Below, piece by piece: positions 11,190 to 21,348 of a DNA stretch of 64,000 bases; the first letter of the stretch is position 1, and each line of letters opens with the position of its first letter. The notes under the pieces are model-generated. The model had not been told where the DNA came from and made no database searches. It worked only from the letters and a program-made list of their open reading frames with translations. The position numbers were made by a program, and so were the translations under genes. This DNA is from Bacteriovoracaceae bacterium (GTDB lineage Bacteria > Bdellovibrionota > Bacteriovoracia > Bacteriovoracales > Bacteriovoracaceae): positions 1-64,000 of the forward strand of contig JAOHMI010000006.1 of assembly GCA_028101965.1 (NCBI GenBank). Direction: 5' to 3'.

Positions 11190-11214
11190 CGATTGAATCG
11201 TTAGAAGAGATTAA

Positions 11215-12036
11215 ATGAAAGGAATTTATTTACTTTTCGTCCTGCTAATTAGTCCCATAAATTTGATGGGTCAAGACGCTGGTTTAATGTTTGATGCCTA
11301 TGATAGTGACATCAATGTTGGTGGAGACATCTTCTCTGACTTTAATGAAGATTTAGATGCTTCTACAGTTCTCGAAGATGAACGCTTTTATCGCTACGCT
11401 AGGTTCTATTCAGTAAACTTAGGAATTGGAAAAACATCTTTTACTGGAAACCGTGGATTAGCTTATGAAGATGATGATCCAAGTTATGTCATAAGTCTTA
11501 ATTATTTTCTAAACTTTCAAACTAGTTTTATAATGGGCATAGAGTATTCCAAGCACACAATGTTCATTGATACCTATGTAAATGGTAGTCGAGGTGAAAT
11601 TGTTGGAGCCGTGGAAACAGCTTTTATTCGCCCTTTTATGGGCTTTCGTTATTACATTGATACCACTAATCTCAACACACCTATAACCTACTCTAACCCC
11701 TACTTTACAGCGAGAATTGAGTATTGGTACCAAACCAACACATTCCCAGAAAATGACAATCTTGATGATGAAAATGGTGGAGGTTTAGGTTCAGGTGTTG
11801 GCGGAGGATTAGAATTTCCTATCGAATTAAAAAGCCGCTACATCAATGTGGAATTTCTGTATCATTGGGTAAATTATTTTGATCGAAACACCATGGATTA
11901 TCGGAAAATTCCTTCAGGAGAAGAGGATGTTGTTCCACGAGACGGAGAAGAAGTTCGTCTAGATAGTAAGTACGGTTATGAAAATCTACGCGGAAATTCC
12001 TGGAGCATTATGATTTCTTATAATGTCACTTGGTAA
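11215..12036 (+). CDS. Hypothetical outer-membrane beta-barrel protein
   Basis: Signal peptide; alternating amphipathic strands ending in SWSIMISYNVTW. Confidence 0.6.
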   Translation: MKGIYLLFVLLISPINLMGQDAGLMFDAYDSDINVGGDIFSDFNEDLDASTVLEDERFYRYARFYSVNLGIGKTSFTGNRGLAYEDDDPSYVISLNYFLNFQTSFIMGIEYSKHTMFIDTYVNGSRGEIVGAVETAFIRPFMGFRYYIDTTNLNTPITYSNPYFTARIEYWYQTNTFPENDNLDDENGGGLGSGVGGGLEFPIELKSRYINVEFLYHWVNYFDRNTMDYRKIPSGEEDVVPRDGEEVRLDSKYGYENLRGNSWSIMISYNVTW

Positions 12037-12328
12037 ACGCCTCAAAAAATCAACACTTGAAACTAAACATCTTTTATTGACCCGAATGTGCCCTATTTTC
12101 TTGTCTTCTGAAATTCAGTTTAAATAGCTAATTGTTTGTTTTTATTGAATCCCCCAAAATAGATTGGGAATAAACTCAACATTCAATTAAAATAGTAGAT
12201 GAGGATAGGTTTCGAGGAAGTTTACTTTAATCAAAGGAAGAACTTCAATATTATCAAATTTACCAGAAAGTTATCAGCTTTCTCCCTACTTAAGAATTTA
12301 GGAAGGCAGTATTGGTATTATCTTGGGA

Positions 12329-12398
12329 GATCATCAAAGATGTGTCTGCGCGCTCCCTTCCCCCCGTGGGATTATGGCCACAGACACTTGGATGAATC
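12329..12398. other. Long imperfect hairpin, possible structured RNA
   Basis: GTGTCTG (12342-12348) pairs with CAGACAC (12381-12387); outer GAT/ATC helices; GC-rich inner loop with TCCC/GGGA in an AT-rich intergenic region. Confidence 0.4.
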
Positions 12399-12400
12399 GT

Positions 12401-13084
12401 TTAAAAATTTAATATTAAATCATGACTTAATGTTTTTGCTCTCATTAGTTTAAATAAATTTAAATTGGGTAAATACGGAAGAAACATTTCAAACTTTAAT
12501 CCATTTTTACTGACTTTCCCCACTTCCATTTCCAAGTTTTCCAAACCTAAATCAGAGAAAAGCTTATGGGTAATCTGAATCTTACTACCGGTGCTTATAA
12601 AGCTATCCGACTCTAGGATTAAACCGTGACGATTAATTTCCATTAACTGCATATAAACATCAATCTCAATTGACTGAAGTTCACGAGGAACATCTGAAGA
12701 ATGAACTGAGTCTTGCCCTATACTTAACCCTGTGGCCATGGCAATTTTGTTTTTTAATATATACTCATCTAGAGGTTTTGAGACGAAGTCATCAATACCA
12801 AGTTGAAACAATTGATCAATGACACGATCATCATCCACTCGTGATAAAGCTATTATTGGAACAAGGTATTCACTTTCATGTTTTATTTTAGAAATAACTT
12901 CTTTTCCTTCACCTTGGAAATTTAAATTTAAATCCACAAGACAAAGATCAGGAGAAACTAATTCGAACATATCAAAAAATTGCTGTTGATTTTCGGCTGT
13001 ATGAATTTCAATTCGTTTTGATGATAGCATTCTTTCTAAAGCTATATTGAAATCTCGGTCATCATCAATACTGAGTATCTTCAT
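12401..13084 (-). CDS. Response regulator receiver with PilZ-like C-terminal region
   Basis: MKILSIDDDRDF...PDLCLVDLNL...VPIIALSR...GIDDFVSKPL receiver motifs. Confidence 0.85.
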   Translation of the reverse strand: MKILSIDDDRDFNIALERMLSSKRIEIHTAENQQQFFDMFELVSPDLCLVDLNLNFQGEGKEVISKIKHESEYLVPIIALSRVDDDRVIDQLFQLGIDDFVSKPLDEYILKNKIAMATGLSIGQDSVHSSDVPRELQSIEIDVYMQLMEINRHGLILESDSFISTGSKIQITHKLFSDLGLENLEMEVGKVSKNGLKFEMFLPYLPNLNLFKLMRAKTLSHDLILNF

Positions 13085-13087
13085 AAA

Positions 13088-13780
13088 TTATCTCCATTTA
13101 TTTTTTTGCGCCCGTATCAACTTGGCAGAGCTCTCGGGTAAACCTCGAAAGGCGTATTCAGTTAAAAACTCATTTTCATGAGTGGCATATGAATGACTAA
13201 TCTTCTTTAGATCAAAGTAGGAAATATCGAGTCCATCAAAAAGGCGGCTCGTTATGTTAATGGGTGTACTCCCTTGGAGAAATAGAGAGGATGACAAAAC
13301 ACAATTTAGCTCACCTAATCGTCTTACGGATCCTTGAACTTTTACTCTCAAATGAACCTCATCTTCAGAAAGTTTTATTTTATCATTTATTTCATTGCAA
13401 CTTATCAAGGTTTCCTCGACCTCATTTTTCCAATCCTCTTCTTCAGCATTAGAGAATAGAATATTTCTCGATTGTAAATTTGCTGAGATGATAAAATCGA
13501 GAACTTGCATATTTTTTTTAGGAAAAATTAAGTAAAAAATGCTTCCTAGTTTTTTGGCCATATCATCGATCAATTTGAGTTTTTTCTCAAACTGATCCAG
13601 CTTTTCAAATCCAACACTAATGAAAACAAACTCTGGTTGATCTTGAATCATCCTCTCGCACAAAGCTTTAAAACCACTTTCTAATTCGAGTGTGATTCCA
13701 CGATTTTGAACTAATCGGTGAAGTTTTCCCAAGTCTTGGGAGCTCAAGTTAAATGCAACTAATTCTTTTTGATGGTGCAT
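13088..13780 (-). CDS. Degenerate receiver-like protein with PilZ-like C-terminal region
   Basis: Same length and layout as the neighbour; the segment at the phospho-Asp position reads PEFVFISVGF. Confidence 0.5.
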   Translation of the reverse strand: MHHQKELVAFNLSSQDLGKLHRLVQNRGITLELESGFKALCERMIQDQPEFVFISVGFEKLDQFEKKLKLIDDMAKKLGSIFYLIFPKKNMQVLDFIISANLQSRNILFSNAEEEDWKNEVEETLISCNEINDKIKLSEDEVHLRVKVQGSVRRLGELNCVLSSSLFLQGSTPINITSRLFDGLDISYFDLKKISHSYATHENEFLTEYAFRGLPESSAKLIRAQKNKWR

Positions 13781-14020
13781 ACGCCTCCAGAATAAATAAC
13801 CATTTATGTATGTTAAAGACTCTAGGAATTTGAAATGTAAACTCTCCTTTACAAGGAAGGTAACTATTTAAATTTATTAAGAAATTATACAAATGTAAGA
13901 ATCAAACTTTGCATTCAATTATCATGTACCTTTGAACTTTATGCCAAATTTTTAAGGATTAAAAAGATATTAATTCTTTTTCAGATCTTTAACTTAATAC
14001 TTCCAATTAATGAACGATAA

Positions 14021-14410
14021 ATAGGTATAGGTAATCATTTAATAGAGCAATTATTAACTGAAACAGAACTCGATTTATCAGAGATTCAAAATATCTATAA
14101 AGGCTACTTTAAATTAATTGAATCACACAAAGTCGTCAATAAAAAGAAAGTTGAAGATCTTCTTGAAATGTTTTTTATTGGTATTTCCTATGATGTCAAA
14201 CATAGTGATGATTTTAATCACTTAAAGTACATTTGGCCGTACCTAAAAAAATATGAGGAAGTCTTAGTGAAAAATGCAGGCTGGTTTGGAAAATTTATTA
14301 CCAACAATAAGGAAAAATTAGACGAATTTGAAAAATTATTTCAATTACAAGTACAGATTTCTAGATGTTCAAACAAGAAGTATTTGCCAAACAACGAAAA
14401 GAAAAATTGA
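14021..14410 (+). pseudogene. Possible frameshifted or truncated gene
   Basis: Open frame extends to 14021 upstream of the listed ATG (IGIGNHLIEQLLTETELDLSEIQNIYKGYFKLIESHKVVNKKKVEDLLEMFFIG...) without ATG/GTG/TTG; an ATG (14010) in the adjacent frame gives MNDK then stop. Confidence 0.4.
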
Positions 14411-14411
14411 A

Positions 14412-15800
14412 TTAAAATTCCGCACTCTTCGGTGTTCTCGCAAATGGAATGACATCTCGAATATTAGTCATCCCGGTTGCATACATAATAAATCTCTCAA
14501 ACCCTAAACCAAACCCAGAATGCTCTGCCCCGCCATACTTTCTTAAATCTAAATACCATTGGTAAGGAGCCACATTCATCTTATTTTCATTCATTCTGTT
14601 TAGTAACTTGTCATAGGAATCTTCTCTTTGGGATCCACCTATGAGCTCTCCTACTCCAGGAATAAGAAGATCCATGGCCCGAACAGTTTCCCCGTCATCA
14701 TTTTCTTTCATATAAAAGGCTTTAATTTTTTTTGGATAATCAGTAACAATCACCGGCCCTTTGTAAATATCATCGGTCAGGTGCCGTTCATGCTCAGTTT
14801 GCAGATCAATTCCCCATTTCACAGGGAATTCAAATTTCTTCTTAGAATTCTCTAAAAGCTTTACTGCCTCAGTGTAGGTAATTTTAGTAATTTCACTATT
14901 TACTAATGACTGTAGTTTCTCAATAAGACCTTTTTCAATTCGTTGATTGAAGAAATCCATCTCATTAGGATTAGAATCAAGGACACTTTTTGCCATAAAT
15001 TTTAAGTAATCATGAGCAAGCGTGGCAACCTGATCTAAGTTGCAAAAAGAAACTTCCGGCTCTACCATCCAAAACTCTGCTAAATGTCGACTGGTGTAGG
15101 AGTTTTCAGAGCGAAAAGTAGGTCCAAAGGTATAGACCCTACCTAAAGCCAAGGCGAGTGCTTCTGCTTCAAGCTGTCCAGAAACACAAAGACTCGTTTC
15201 TTTACCAAAATAATCTTGGGCAAAGTCCACTTCTTTTTTATCAGTATGAGGTATATTATTTAAATCTATTGTGCTAACACGAAACATCTCGCCCGCACCT
15301 TCCGCATCTAGTCCAGTTATTATTGGCGTGTTAACATAATAAAAATTATTGTTGTGAAAGAAATCGTGAGTGGCCTTGGCCAAGGTATGGCGAACTCGAA
15401 AAACAGCACCAAAGGAATTAGTTCTTGGTCGAAGGTGAGCGATTTCTCGCAAAAATTCAAATGAAGTGGCTTTTTTCTGTAAAGGATAATCATCTGTGTT
15501 AGCACAGACAATTTCCACTGATTTTGACTGAATTTCTACAGATTGATTTTTTCCTTGGGAAGCCTTCGCAACACCATTAACAATAACTGTGCTTCCTACT
15601 AGAAGCTTAGAGACTTCTTCATAGTTTGGAGTGGACCCGTCTACAATTATTTGTAAATTTAATTGTGAAGAGCCGTCGTTAACGACCATGAATGAGAAAG
15701 CTTTCGACTTTCGTAGGGAGCGAACCCATCCTTTCACCGTAACTTCTTGGTCGATTAAATTATCATTGGCTACCAGTTCTTTAATAAATACAGTTTTCAT
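14412..15800 (-). CDS. asnS: Asparagine--tRNA ligase
   Basis: OB-fold VTVKGWVRSLRKSKAFSFMVVNDGSSQLNLQIIVDG; class II motifs FRSENSYTSRHLAEFWMVEPE and GFGLGFERFIMYATGMTNIRDVIPFARTP. Confidence 0.96.
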   Translation of the reverse strand: MKTVFIKELVANDNLIDQEVTVKGWVRSLRKSKAFSFMVVNDGSSQLNLQIIVDGSTPNYEEVSKLLVGSTVIVNGVAKASQGKNQSVEIQSKSVEIVCANTDDYPLQKKATSFEFLREIAHLRPRTNSFGAVFRVRHTLAKATHDFFHNNNFYYVNTPIITGLDAEGAGEMFRVSTIDLNNIPHTDKKEVDFAQDYFGKETSLCVSGQLEAEALALALGRVYTFGPTFRSENSYTSRHLAEFWMVEPEVSFCNLDQVATLAHDYLKFMAKSVLDSNPNEMDFFNQRIEKGLIEKLQSLVNSEITKITYTEAVKLLENSKKKFEFPVKWGIDLQTEHERHLTDDIYKGPVIVTDYPKKIKAFYMKENDDGETVRAMDLLIPGVGELIGGSQREDSYDKLLNRMNENKMNVAPYQWYLDLRKYGGAEHSGFGLGFERFIMYATGMTNIRDVIPFARTPKSAEF

Positions 15801-15877
15801 TTAACGATCCTTGGGACAAATGCCATCAAAGTCTCATTATATATTACGAAATATTAAAAAGGTATAGTTGGACTTAA

Positions 15878-16885
15878 CTAGTTCGTAAAAATTTTATTTT
15901 TTACATCGGCCATTTGGGGCTGAGATAGCCTAGGTCCAAATTGTGTTACAAGCTTTGAGCTGGCATAGCTGGCCAATTGTGCTGAGCCGGCAGGAGTATG
16001 ACCATTGGTTAACCCATACAGAAAACAACCAGCAAAGATGTCTCCCGCTCCATTGGAGTCAATTGCCTCTACTTGATGAGGTTCAATATCGATAAAAATT
16101 TCACCATCATATACCATGGAACCATTCCGGCCCAATGTTATTGCAAATTGCTTAGTTTTTGACTTTAGCTCCTCACGGATGGAATTTAAATCTTCAGCAC
16201 CAGTGAAGTCCTGGGCTTCCTGAAAATTACAAAATAAGAGATCAATACCTGCATCGACGAGCATATTCATTTCTTTTTTAAAGAAATTTGTCATATTCGG
16301 ATCAGAAAAGGTTAAAGCAACTTTTGTATCATATTTTTTGGCGATTTCGATGGCTTTTAAAGCTGCTGCATGACCTGTTGGACTGGCAACTAAATAACCC
16401 TCGATGTAGACATACTTACTTTGTTTAATGGCTTCTTCATCCAATTCAGCTTCGGAAAGGGTCGAGGTAATTCCAAGGTAAGTATTCATACTTCTTTCTG
16501 CATCAGGAGTGATCAAGACTAAACAACGACCGGTTTTTTGATCGGTCGCCGGTAATGTTTGTTTACTATAATAAGTATCTATTCTATTTTCTTGCAAATT
16601 ATCTAAATAGAATTCACCTTGCTCATCCTTATTCACTTTACATGAATAATAAGCATTCCCTCCTAATTGAGAGACAGCAATTATGGAATTCGCCGCAGAA
16701 CCTCCACAAATGATGTTATGGTGTTTTTGATTCTCTAAAACACGGTAAAGCTCCTCAAGTCGTTGATCGTCGATTAGAGTCATTAATCCTTTATCCACTC
16801 CCGCACTTGAAAGAATTTGATCTGTGACTTGATACTCAATATCACAAAGCGCATTTCCAATTCCATAAACATCATAATTTTTCAT
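15878..16885 (-). CDS. PfkB-family carbohydrate kinase, adenosine-kinase-like
   Basis: YGIGNALCDIEYQV, IICGGSAANSI, EAIDSNGAGDIFAGCFLYGL. Confidence 0.88.
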   Translation of the reverse strand: MKNYDVYGIGNALCDIEYQVTDQILSSAGVDKGLMTLIDDQRLEELYRVLENQKHHNIICGGSAANSIIAVSQLGGNAYYSCKVNKDEQGEFYLDNLQENRIDTYYSKQTLPATDQKTGRCLVLITPDAERSMNTYLGITSTLSEAELDEEAIKQSKYVYIEGYLVASPTGHAAALKAIEIAKKYDTKVALTFSDPNMTNFFKKEMNMLVDAGIDLLFCNFQEAQDFTGAEDLNSIREELKSKTKQFAITLGRNGSMVYDGEIFIDIEPHQVEAIDSNGAGDIFAGCFLYGLTNGHTPAGSAQLASYASSKLVTQFGPRLSQPQMADVKNKIFTN

Positions 16886-16908
16886 GGGCTCATTCCTCTT
16901 TAATAATT

Positions 16909-17343
16909 TTATTTAACTTTAATTTTATACGAATAGCTTGATTGAGAACTAAAACAGCCAGCATTTCGACGAACAAACTTTAAAGTTTTTTTATTCTTTC
17001 TCACAAATTCATTCATTAGACGAGTGTCATAGTAACAATTATCATTAAAGCCGGATCTTATTTTAAAAATATCACCTGTTTTATTGTCTTCATTAAACTC
17101 GTACTCAACATCTACCATAACTGGAGTAACCCAACCAGGTTGAATACCACCTCGACAACGAGAATCAATAATTTCTGCCCCCATCTTCTCAATTAATTTT
17201 TCCGCTTGATCTTGAGCGAAATCACAACTTAGGTAAACTCTGTTTCGGCCCTCAAAGCCTGTATAATAGAATGAAAAATCCTTCGCCACGACAGTTGATG
17301 AAATGACAAATAAAAATAAATAAATTGAAGAGAGCTTTCTCAT
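16909..17343 (-). CDS. Hypothetical secreted protein
   Basis: Signal peptide SSIYLFLFVISSTVVA; paired cysteines. Confidence 0.65.
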   Translation of the reverse strand: MRKLSSIYLFLFVISSTVVAKDFSFYYTGFEGRNRVYLSCDFAQDQAEKLIEKMGAEIIDSRCRGGIQPGWVTPVMVDVEYEFNEDNKTGDIFKIRSGFNDNCYYDTRLMNEFVRKNKKTLKFVRRNAGCFSSQSSYSYKIKVK

Positions 17344-17405
17344 ATATATCCCCTTTAAATCAAATAAATGACTATTTAATTAGTGGATTGATTTTGGTAA
17401 AAGAA

Positions 17406-17447
17406 TGGTTAATTGGCAATAAAAATTGGTTAATTGGCAATAAAAAT
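17406..17447. repeat. Perfect 21-bp tandem duplication
   Basis: TGGTTAATTGGCAATAAAAAT at 17406-17426 and 17427-17447. Confidence 0.9.
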
Positions 17448-18197
17448 ATAGTAGGTTACGTTCTTTCCTACTTCTTTAAAATGAATGGGATATTCTTTCG
17501 TATCAATGTGATTTAGCGTCGAGGTTTTGAATATAAAGTTTTTCCCTTTTAACAGCGGTAAGAATTCCTGCTGATTTTTATCCTCAATCAAGGCTTCTAG
17601 AAATTGAATCTTTTTTTTGTTCTTTGACTTTAATGACTTAACCTCAAACATAGGATCACAGTAATATATCTCTTTAGCTGCAACCTCATTTTGCTGCAAA
17701 TAATCAATACTACTTCCATAACGTAACTTAAGTTTTTTTAATTGTTTATAGCTACTTTTTTCCAGGGAGTCCGTTAAAAGAATAAATAAAAGTGGGTTGA
17801 ATTCAAATGCAGTTACTTCAAGGGAAGGGTAGAGAATTAGCAGTAAAAGGCTATCTCCCAAAAAACCGGCAGTGCAATCGATAATTTCCCTTTTCTCATC
17901 AGATGAAATGTTAAATTTTCTTAAAACGCGGTATAAAGGATACTTTTTATTCTGAACTTTATTCACCTCTTGAAAAAGCCGCCGAAAATCATCGTTTAAG
18001 TCTAAAGAAACCTTAAGTCCATTTTCCACTTCAATAGTGGTTCCTCCTGAATTTCGACTAATCTTCATTGATACAGGAGAATGATAAACCTTGGGAAGAT
18101 CATATTTATCAAGCAGGTTTTGACCCAATTGAAGAAAATCAATTAGAGATTCAAGTGGTATCGGTTCTTGCCTTTCAATCTGGAATGTATTTATCAC
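17430..18197 (-). CDS. Class I SAM-dependent methyltransferase, RsmJ-like
   Basis: IDCTAGFLGDSLLLLILYPSLEVTAFEFNPLLF and YYCDPMFE motifs. Confidence 0.7.
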   Translation of the reverse strand: MINTFQIERQEPIPLESLIDFLQLGQNLLDKYDLPKVYHSPVSMKISRNSGGTTIEVENGLKVSLDLNDDFRRLFQEVNKVQNKKYPLYRVLRKFNISSDEKREIIDCTAGFLGDSLLLLILYPSLEVTAFEFNPLLFILLTDSLEKSSYKQLKKLKLRYGSSIDYLQQNEVAAKEIYYCDPMFEVKSLKSKNKKKIQFLEALIEDKNQQEFLPLLKGKNFIFKTSTLNHIDTKEYPIHFKEVGKNVTYYIFIAN

Positions 18198-18312
18198 AAA
18201 TGACTCTTTGTTTTATTGTAGCTACTGCTACTTTATGATATTTTTTACTCGATTAATAATTATTTACCAAATATTCGGAACCAACCGGCTAATTATTGCA
18301 AGGAATAGGATC

Positions 18313-21300
18313 ATGCAAGATAATACCCCCCATTTTAGAGAAAAGTTTCCCCACTATATTGGAATAAACAAGAGTGAAGAAAAAGAAATGTGCCAATTCC
18401 TTGGTCTTGAAAACTCGAGACAATTATTTGAGCACCTACCTTCAAATATACTCTTTAAAACATTTACAGACTTACCTGCAGGGAAATCGAATCATGAAAT
18501 CCAGATAGCAATGGAAAAATTAGCAGATAAAAATAAGATGGTCCTTTCTCTTTTGGGAGCTGGAGTAACTCAATTAAAGCCTTCCAACATTATAGGTGAT
18601 ATATGTGGAATTCGTGGGTTAACCACGGCTTATACTCCCTATCAGCCTGAAAAATCTCAAGGTACCTTAATAAGCTTATGGATTTACCAATCTATTTTGA
18701 GTGCTCTCACTGGAATGGAGGCCGTAAATGCCTCGATGTATGACCGGTCCACTGCCATCTTTGAAGCAATCAAAACTGCATCTCGATTAAATAAGAAATA
18801 TACCGCTTTAGTTTGTGAAAATATTGATCCAAGGGACAAGGAAGTTATCACTTCACTAGCAAAGTACACCAATACAAATGTAATTTTCGTCCCCTTTCTT
18901 GAAAAAACAAGTCTAACTGATTTAACAAAATTGAATCAAATAATTAGTGAAAAAAGTGACGAAATCTCATGCGTGGTTTTTCCTCAGGTCAACTACTTTG
19001 GAAACCTTGAGCAAGTAGACCAACTAACAAACCTCTGTGAAGAAAATAAAATTAAATCAATTGCGGTCATTGACCCCCTATTTCTTGCTAATGATGGACT
19101 TAAAAAGCCAGCTAACTTTGGAAATAATGGAGTTGATTTTATTACGGGTGAAGTTCAACATTTCGCAATAGACAATAATTTTGGTGGACCAGGATTAGGC
19201 CTATTTGGCTGCCGTTATAATAATAAGGACAAAATGTCCATCAGACAAACACCTGGACGTTATGTTGGGAAAGGCTCAGATAGGTTCGATCAAGAAGCTT
19301 TCCTCATGGTTTTATCTACTCGAGAGCAGCATATACGCCGAGAAAAAGCCACGTCAAATATCTGTTCAAATCAAAGTTTCTTGGCCACACTTGCGGGGGC
19401 TTGTTATTTAACTCTTGGTAGCTCTGGTCACGATAAAGTCTTTAATAAAATACAAAAAATTACTTCTAATTGGACTAACCTTTTCTTATCTTATTCAGAG
19501 TTTTCTCTGACATTTGAAAGTAATACAGCTCTTAATACTATTACATTAAATTTTAAGAGTAAGAGTTATTCAATAGAGGAATTTATAAAACTGGCCTTAG
19601 ATCAAGGAATTGAATTGGGTGAAAAGAATGACCAATCACTCATTTTTTCATTTAGTGATAAGCTAGTAGATTCTGATTTAAATAAACTTGAAACTTTCTT
19701 AAGCAAGCATTGCAAGAAAAGTGAATCATATTCTCCTCTATCCTTTACTCTCGCAAAAAGTGATAAAAGAATTGAAGCAGCACAAATTGAGACTTTCTCC
19801 GAGAAAGAAACCATTGATTATTATAAGAATCTAGGAGAACTTAATATAAGCCCTGATGATGGAATTTACCCTCTTGGTAGCTGTACTATGAAGTATAACC
19901 CATACATAAATGATTGGGCAGCTGGACTTCCCGGTTTCACCACTTCTCATCCAGTAAGCGACGAATCCATTGTTCAAGGAAACTTAGAAGTACTTTTTGA
20001 AATTCAAGAATGGTTTAAGAAAATTACTGGACTTCCAGGTGTGGCTACACAGATTGTGGCGGGAGCCCATGGAGAACTAGCTGGCTTAAAAATGTTTCAA
20101 GCTTATTTCGCACATAAAGGTGAGCTTGAGCAAAGAAAGTTTATGATTATTCCCCGATCCGCACATGGGACTAATCCAGCAACTGCAACTGTTGCAGGGT
20201 TTACTGATAAAAAAACAGGTGCCTCACAGATTTTATGGTTAGACTCACTTCCAAGTGGTGAAATAAACTTAGCTCAGGTAACTGAATATATTGCACAATA
20301 TGGAAATCAAATTGCCGGAGTCATGGTTACAAATCCGAATACTGCGGGAATTTTCGAAACTAAATTTAAAGATATGGCTGACCAAATTCATGAAATTGGC
20401 GGTCTAGTCTATATGGATGGCGCGAATATGAACGCTATTGCAGGTATTGTGAACTTGAATGACCTTGGTGTCGATGCAGTTCACAATAATCTACACAAAA
20501 CATGGTCCATCCCACATGGTGGAGGTGGCCCAGGAGATGGTATCGTTGCGGTCTCTGAAAAATTAATTGATTTTATTCCCGGTTTTCTCGTGAAAAGTAA
20601 AAATAACGAGAAGGGTGAACCCATTTTCTATAAAGAAAAACCGAAACATTCAATAGGAATGCTTCATCGTCATCATGGTAACTTTGCCCACAAAGTAAGG
20701 GCACTCACTTACCTGTATGCACTTGGATCAGATGGAATTTCACGCATGTCTGAAATAGCAGTCCTCTCTAGTCGCTATTTAGTAAAAAGATTATCTTCGG
20801 AGCCTATGCTTCCCCAAGAAGCCAATGTTACTCCTCGGATGCATGAATTTATCCTCACACTTTCTGAAACTAATTTTACAAATATCAGTAAAACAGCAGG
20901 AATACCTAAAGCATCTATTATTGGGCTTATTGGTAAGCTCTTCCTAGATTATGGCCTTCACGCTCCTACTGTCTCCTTTCCCGAGCAATTTGGGCTTATG
21001 ATTGAACCAACTGAATCATTTACCAAAGACGAGCTGGATCGTTTTTCAGATGTTGTCCTTGAACTCTTAAATTTTGCAGTTGAGAACCCTCAAGTTTTAA
21101 CCACGGTCCCTCACTTTTCTCCAATGGCAAAAATTGACGAACTAAAGGCGAATAGAAATCTAGTGGTCTCACAAGAAAGCTTGAGTGAACTTCCAAGTCT
21201 TCCTCAAGATCGAGTAAGCTATAATGATATCAGAAACCTTACCCCAAATGAAATTTCAGGTCTGATCTTAAAACATCACTTACAGGCAAATAACTCTTCG

Positions 21301-21348
21301 GTAAGCAATGGAAGTCAAAATCCATCTGAAGGAAGTTTAAGGGTTTAG
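18313..21348 (+). CDS. gcvP: Glycine dehydrogenase (decarboxylating), fused subunits 1 and 2
   Basis: N-half GcvPA-like (LLGAGVTQLKPSNIIGDICGIRGLTTAYTPYQPEKSQGTL); C-half GcvPB-like (YPLGSCTMKYNP, SAHGTNPATATVAG, HNNLHKTWSIPHGGGGPG). ATG at 18313 (MQDNTPHFREKFPHYIG) preferred over listed 18208. Confidence 0.93.
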   Translation: MQDNTPHFREKFPHYIGINKSEEKEMCQFLGLENSRQLFEHLPSNILFKTFTDLPAGKSNHEIQIAMEKLADKNKMVLSLLGAGVTQLKPSNIIGDICGIRGLTTAYTPYQPEKSQGTLISLWIYQSILSALTGMEAVNASMYDRSTAIFEAIKTASRLNKKYTALVCENIDPRDKEVITSLAKYTNTNVIFVPFLEKTSLTDLTKLNQIISEKSDEISCVVFPQVNYFGNLEQVDQLTNLCEENKIKSIAVIDPLFLANDGLKKPANFGNNGVDFITGEVQHFAIDNNFGGPGLGLFGCRYNNKDKMSIRQTPGRYVGKGSDRFDQEAFLMVLSTREQHIRREKATSNICSNQSFLATLAGACYLTLGSSGHDKVFNKIQKITSNWTNLFLSYSEFSLTFESNTALNTITLNFKSKSYSIEEFIKLALDQGIELGEKNDQSLIFSFSDKLVDSDLNKLETFLSKHCKKSESYSPLSFTLAKSDKRIEAAQIETFSEKETIDYYKNLGELNISPDDGIYPLGSCTMKYNPYINDWAAGLPGFTTSHPVSDESIVQGNLEVLFEIQEWFKKITGLPGVATQIVAGAHGELAGLKMFQAYFAHKGELEQRKFMIIPRSAHGTNPATATVAGFTDKKTGASQILWLDSLPSGEINLAQVTEYIAQYGNQIAGVMVTNPNTAGIFETKFKDMADQIHEIGGLVYMDGANMNAIAGIVNLNDLGVDAVHNNLHKTWSIPHGGGGPGDGIVAVSEKLIDFIPGFLVKSKNNEKGEPIFYKEKPKHSIGMLHRHHGNFAHKVRALTYLYALGSDGISRMSEIAVLSSRYLVKRLSSEPMLPQEANVTPRMHEFILTLSETNFTNISKTAGIPKASIIGLIGKLFLDYGLHAPTVSFPEQFGLMIEPTESFTKDELDRFSDVVLELLNFAVENPQVLTTVPHFSPMAKIDELKANRNLVVSQESLSELPSLPQDRVSYNDIRNLTPNEISGLILKHHLQANNSSVSNGSQNPSEGSLRV

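Noticed and set aside
12199-12453. 84-aa plus-strand ORF
   Set aside because: Overlaps the 3' end of the response-regulator gene and the GC-rich hairpin; sequence looks non-protein-like and has no clear SD.
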